From an uncultured Treponema sp. (GTDB taxonomy: Bacteria; Spirochaetota; Spirochaetia; Treponematales; Treponemataceae), in contig CALINC010000156.1 in the NCBI GenBank assembly GCA_938045195.1, forward strand, positions 1 to 7,669: a stretch of 7,669 nt of DNA. Direction: 5' to 3'. The notes beneath the pieces were generated by a model. The model had not been told where the DNA came from. It saw nothing but the letters and a program-made list of their open reading frames with translations, and did no database searches. Positions 5,142 through 7,669 of this stretch are shown here, in pieces (position 1 is the first letter of the stretch; each line of letters begins with the position of its first letter). A program made the translations under genes and the position numbers.

Positions 5142-5975
5142 ATGTCCGTGTCAAACCTTTTTATTAAACAGCAAAAACTTTTAACGCTTCTTTCGGAATA
5201 TTTACAAAACGGTTTATGCCTCGCGCTATCAGGGGGAGTAGACAGCGGCTTGTTAGCCGGTATTGTTTCTAAACTTATTTGGAAACAGCACATTACTAAA
5301 CCTTGCCAATTTTATGCCGTAACTTTTCAAACGCCTTTATATGCTCAAGATGAAATCATAGCGGCTCAGGAATTATGTAACCGGTTAAATATAAATCATA
5401 TTGTGCTTGACATTAACATGAGCAAAATGCCGAAGTCCCTTTTTAACAATCCAAAAGACCGCTGTTTTATTTGCAAGAAAGCCATGTTTAACAATGTAAT
5501 TAAATTCTCTAAAGAAAAAAAATTGAATACAATTATAGACGGAACAAATTTTGACGATCTTTCAGTATACCGGCCCGGCAAAAAAGCTCTGGAAGAACTA
5601 GGCATAAAAAGTCCGCTTGCAGAATGCGGGTTTACAAAGGCTGAAATAAGAAATTATGCAAAAAAATTAAAACTTTATTCTATTGCTTCTAAACCGTCAG
5701 CTCCTTGTTTTGCAACACGGCTTCCTTATGGAGCCTTTCTAGATATAGATCTCCTCCAAAAAATCGCCGCTTGCGAAAAATTTTTACATTCCCTGAAATT
5801 TTCCGAATGCCGTTTACGGTTTCATAATCCCGTTATCCGAATAGAAATACCCGAAAAGGATTTCAGCGCATTTTTAAAACATAAAACGCAAATTATTTCC
5901 GTAATAAAAAATAAGGGGTTTAAATATATAACCCTTGATATTGAGGGCTTGCGTTCGGGAAGTATGGATATTTAA
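5142..5975 (+). CDS. larE: LarE-type ATP-dependent sacrificial sulfur transferase (277 aa)
   Basis: LarE activates its substrate by adenylation with ATP and then donates sulfur; in the lactate racemase pathway it thiolates the pyridinium precursor of the nickel-pincer cofactor. The PP-loop SGGVDS is at 30-35, NPKDRCFICKK (103-113) gives Cys108 and Cys111, DGTNFDDL is at 133-140, and SAPCFATRLPYG (186-197) gives Cys189, the position of the sacrificial cysteine. Three cysteines in this arrangement suggest the subtype that uses an iron-sulfur cluster instead of destroying its own cysteine; that assignment is inferred. The start is fixed by an in-frame TGA at 5121-5123 and by the usual distance to the PP-loop. 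GAGG at 5122-5125 is too far to be a ribosome site. No larA, larB or larC is near, so its acceptor may differ. R copy 3 begins 2 bases after its stop. Confidence 0.9.
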   Translation: MSVSNLFIKQQKLLTLLSEYLQNGLCLALSGGVDSGLLAGIVSKLIWKQHITKPCQFYAVTFQTPLYAQDEIIAAQELCNRLNINHIVLDINMSKMPKSLFNNPKDRCFICKKAMFNNVIKFSKEKKLNTIIDGTNFDDLSVYRPGKKALEELGIKSPLAECGFTKAEIRNYAKKLKLYSIASKPSAPCFATRLPYGAFLDIDLLQKIAACEKFLHSLKFSECRLRFHNPVIRIEIPEKDFSAFLKHKTQIISVIKNKGFKYITLDIEGLRSGSMDI

Positions 5976-5977
5976 AA

Positions 5978-6043
5978 AATCAACATCCTCGGCGCAGAGT
6001 ACAGCCGAGAAACGGCAGGCATTAAACCCTCCGCACGAATAAA
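5978..6043 (-). repeat. Dispersed repeat R, copy 3 (inverted)
   Basis: Read on the - strand it has the conserved TTATTCGTGCGGAGGG start, CTCTGCGCCG, and GTTGAT end. The central hairpin is GCCG/CGGC (6004-6007 with 6013-6016) where the other copies have GTTGC/GCAAC. A second possible stem, CTCGGC (5988-5993) with GCCGAG (6004-6009), competes with it. The element lies directly behind larE in the opposite orientation. Confidence 0.85.
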
Positions 6044-6108
6044 ATTTATAATATCAAATTGCCTAAATCACGAATTAATTCCCTGTAGAATTTTAAGGCA
6101 AATATTAT

Positions 6109-6114
6109 TATAAT
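6109..6114 (+). promoter_or_regulatory. -10 box abutting the start of the threonine synthase-like gene
   Basis: A perfect TATAAT ends 8 bases before the ATG at 6123, so transcription would begin at about the start codon. I see no good -35 at 17 bases upstream and no Shine-Dalgarno site. A leaderless mRNA is the simplest reading, but AT-rich DNA gives chance TATAAT matches. Confidence 0.45.
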
Positions 6115-6122
6115 ATAAAGAA

Positions 6123-7436
6123 ATGATTTTAGTCAGCACACGGAAGAGAGAAAATAAAGTATCTTTTTATGACGCGGTTACAAATTGTATTCCTGATGAC
6201 GGGGGCTTGTATATTCCTGCCGATACGGTCGATTTAAGCCCTTGGATTGAACATCTAAATGAAACGTCGTCATTTGCTTCAATTGCAGGCTCTTTAACTT
6301 CCGCCCTTTTACAAAGCGAATTCAGTCCTGCCGTTTCCGAGCGCATTGCCGTTTCGGCTTTCGGTAATTATAGCCCAAGGCTGCGCCAACTTGATGAGCG
6401 GCTCTTTTTATTAGACCTCTTCCACGGACCGACAGGCTGCCATAGAGACTTCGGATTTTTGTGGCTGGCATCTTTGCTGGAAAATGTTTTAATGATGAAT
6501 AATGAAACTGCAATAGTTTTGGCAACAGGGACAAAAAAAAACGGTGCAAGTATGGCAGCCGCTTTTGGAAATAGAAAAAGACTTAAAACGCTTCTTATTC
6601 ATCCTAAGGGATTTGCCGCCGGCGTACCGGAAAAGTACCTTGCAGAAAACGGCGGGGCAATTTATTCGGTAGAATGCGAAGGAACGCTCAAAGATGTAGA
6701 GAATTTAAAGCGGTCAGTCTATCTTGACAAAAATCTTGTTAAAGACTATCATCTAACTTTAGCAAATACGGTAAATATAGGCAGACTTTTACCGCAAATG
6801 TTTTTTTACATTTTTGCATTTACCCGTTTTAGAAAAAGTGCTTTTGGGGAAATTTACTATGCCTTACATTCGGGAAATTACGGTAATTTGGCGGCAGGAT
6901 TGTACGCATGGAAAAACAGCCTTTCGCTTAACGGTTTTATAACCGATTCTACTCAGGAATTATGCGGGGACAGTGCCGGCGAGTGTTTTTGTAAAACGCT
7001 GAATATTCCTCTTGAAAAACGGAACGCGGCGGATCCTATAAGCCCGTCGAATATTGAGCGGCTGGAGAGTATTTTTGAAATAAGCCCTGCGATTATGAAA
7101 GCTCTGATTTTTCCCGTACCGGTAAATCCTGCCGATTATCCTGAGTATATACATACGGCATATCAAAAATATGGTATTATGTTTGATACATCTACTGCGG
7201 CTGCTTACGGAGCGGCGGTTCAAAGCCGTTTTATGAAAAAAAACGGGCAGGAAACTTTGGTCCTTATTGCAAAAGATCATCCGGCTTATGAGTCGGATAT
7301 AATTGAAGCTGCATGCGGAGAAAAACCGAGGTGTCCTAAATATATGGAGGATTTGGAAAAACCTATAAAAAATGTAAAAAAAATAAAAGCAAGTAAACAA
7401 GAAATAGAAAATATATTACGATATATGGTGAGGTGA
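6123..7436 (+). CDS. Threonine synthase family protein lacking the PLP lysine; probable pseudoenzyme (437 aa)
   Basis: Full-length match to the ThrC fold (E. coli ThrC is 428 aa): an N-terminal segment with GGLYIP (27-32), LFHGPT (99-104), NTVNIGRLLPQ (215-225), HSGNYGNLAAGLYA (249-262), ISPSNIERL (306-314) and KDHPA (384-388). ThrC converts O-phosphohomoserine to threonine using PLP bound to the lysine of an FKDF motif. Here that motif reads HRDF: residue 108 is Arg, codon AGA at 6444-6446. The PLP-phosphate loop normally TSGDTG reads GTKKNG (136-141), and the AATN-type segment reads TDST (274-277). Normal PLP catalysis is therefore unlikely, while length and fold motifs are intact, so it is not a decaying pseudogene. 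A ligand-binding or regulatory role is inferred. The C-terminal 35 residues are Lys-rich. The TGA stop lies inside the ribosome site of the next gene. Confidence 0.9.
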   Translation: MILVSTRKRENKVSFYDAVTNCIPDDGGLYIPADTVDLSPWIEHLNETSSFASIAGSLTSALLQSEFSPAVSERIAVSAFGNYSPRLRQLDERLFLLDLFHGPTGCHRDFGFLWLASLLENVLMMNNETAIVLATGTKKNGASMAAAFGNRKRLKTLLIHPKGFAAGVPEKYLAENGGAIYSVECEGTLKDVENLKRSVYLDKNLVKDYHLTLANTVNIGRLLPQMFFYIFAFTRFRKSAFGEIYYALHSGNYGNLAAGLYAWKNSLSLNGFITDSTQELCGDSAGECFCKTLNIPLEKRNAADPISPSNIERLESIFEISPAIMKALIFPVPVNPADYPEYIHTAYQKYGIMFDTSTAAAYGAAVQSRFMKKNGQETLVLIAKDHPAYESDIIEAACGEKPRCPKYMEDLEKPIKNVKKIKASKQEIENILRYMVR

Positions 7437-7438
7437 TT

Positions 7439-7573
7439 ATGGCATATAAACTTGATGGAGCAAAATTTCCGACCTTAGAAGAACTTGTAGAAGCGTTATA
7501 TCCTATTTACTCCGATAAAATGAGTGAGGAAGAATTTAAAAAATACGCAGAAGAAAATGCCGAAAAAGCATAA
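7439..7573 (+). CDS. Small acidic protein of unknown function (44 aa)
   Basis: I do not recognise this protein. It starts MAYKLDGAKFPTLEELVEAL, has a central SDKMSEEEF segment and ends in EENAEKA; it looks like two short acidic helices, soluble, with no cysteine and no signal peptide. It has the strongest ribosome site in the window, GAGGTGAT (7430-7437), which contains the TGA stop of the threonine synthase-like gene, and its ATG comes 2 bases after that stop. Translation of the two is therefore probably coupled, suggesting a partner or regulator of the upstream protein. No terminator is evident after it before R copy 4. Confidence 0.8.
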   Translation: MAYKLDGAKFPTLEELVEALYPIYSDKMSEEEFKKYAEENAEKA

Positions 7574-7613
7574 GCAAAAGGTGAATTATAAATTCAATTT
7601 GTTCTTCCATAAA

Positions 7614-7669
7614 TTTATTCGTGCGGCGGGTTTAATACCCTGTTGCTGCGCAACGTACGCTCTGCGTCG
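7614..7669 (+). repeat. Dispersed repeat R, copy 4 (cut by window end)
   Basis: Matches copy 2 over its whole visible 56 bases with two differences (GCGGCGGG for GCGGAGGG, and AATACCC for AATGCCC). The GTTGC/GCAAC hairpin is intact. It begins 40 bases after the stop of the 44-aa ORF, again in the gap behind a transcription unit. Confidence 0.85.

Noticed and set aside
6960..7400. 146-aa reverse-strand ORF
   Set aside because: Shadow of the threonine synthase-like gene, with a Phe/Arg/Ile-rich composition typical of antisense translation.
6123..7436. Plain call of active threonine synthase
   Set aside because: The Schiff-base lysine and the PLP phosphate loop are both altered, so activity should not be assumed from family membership.
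4316..7669. R repeats as a CRISPR array
   Set aside because: Copies are hundreds of bases apart, in both orientations, with no regular spacers and no cas gene.

Overview
The window looks like chromosome of a host-associated Treponema, close to the oral species. I infer this from the moderately AT-rich composition, spirochaete-like protein sequences, genes that lack a Shine-Dalgarno site, and gaps filled with structured repeats. This assignment rests on recognition by eye and no search was run.

Layout. (1) Positions 1-308 hold two tandem copies of a ~157 bp repeat built from four hairpins; the second copy ends at the ribosome binding site of the next gene. (2) Positions 312-4206 are a two-gene operon. 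The first gene is an uncharacterised protein whose C-terminal domain resembles HPr. The second is a 948-aa pyruvate phosphate dikinase (PPDK) relative with an intact PEP domain and phospho-histidine but an eroded ATP-grasp half and a Lys/Ala/Ser-rich tail. (3) Positions 4207-5141 have no large gene. They contain a perfect hairpin, a terminator, an initiator tRNA-Met gene with a near-consensus promoter preceded by phased A-tract repeats, its terminator, copies of a ~57-69 bp dispersed repeat (called R here) and a possible gene remnant. (4) Positions 5142-5975 encode a LarE-type sulfur transferase. (5) Positions 6123-7573 encode a threonine synthase family protein whose PLP lysine is replaced by arginine, followed by a coupled 44-aa acidic protein. 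A further R copy runs off the right end.

How the parts may work together. The strongest candidate for something undescribed is the first operon. A PPDK that has lost its ATP half could still move phosphate from PEP to its histidine, and its operon partner may carry an HPr-like domain, so the pair could be a PEP-dependent phosphorelay or PEP sensor. The threonine synthase relative is a second probable pseudoenzyme. LarE appears alone, with no LarA, LarB or LarC in view. The two repeat families both keep their hairpins while changing stem sequence on both sides, which points to selection for structure in RNA or single-stranded DNA.
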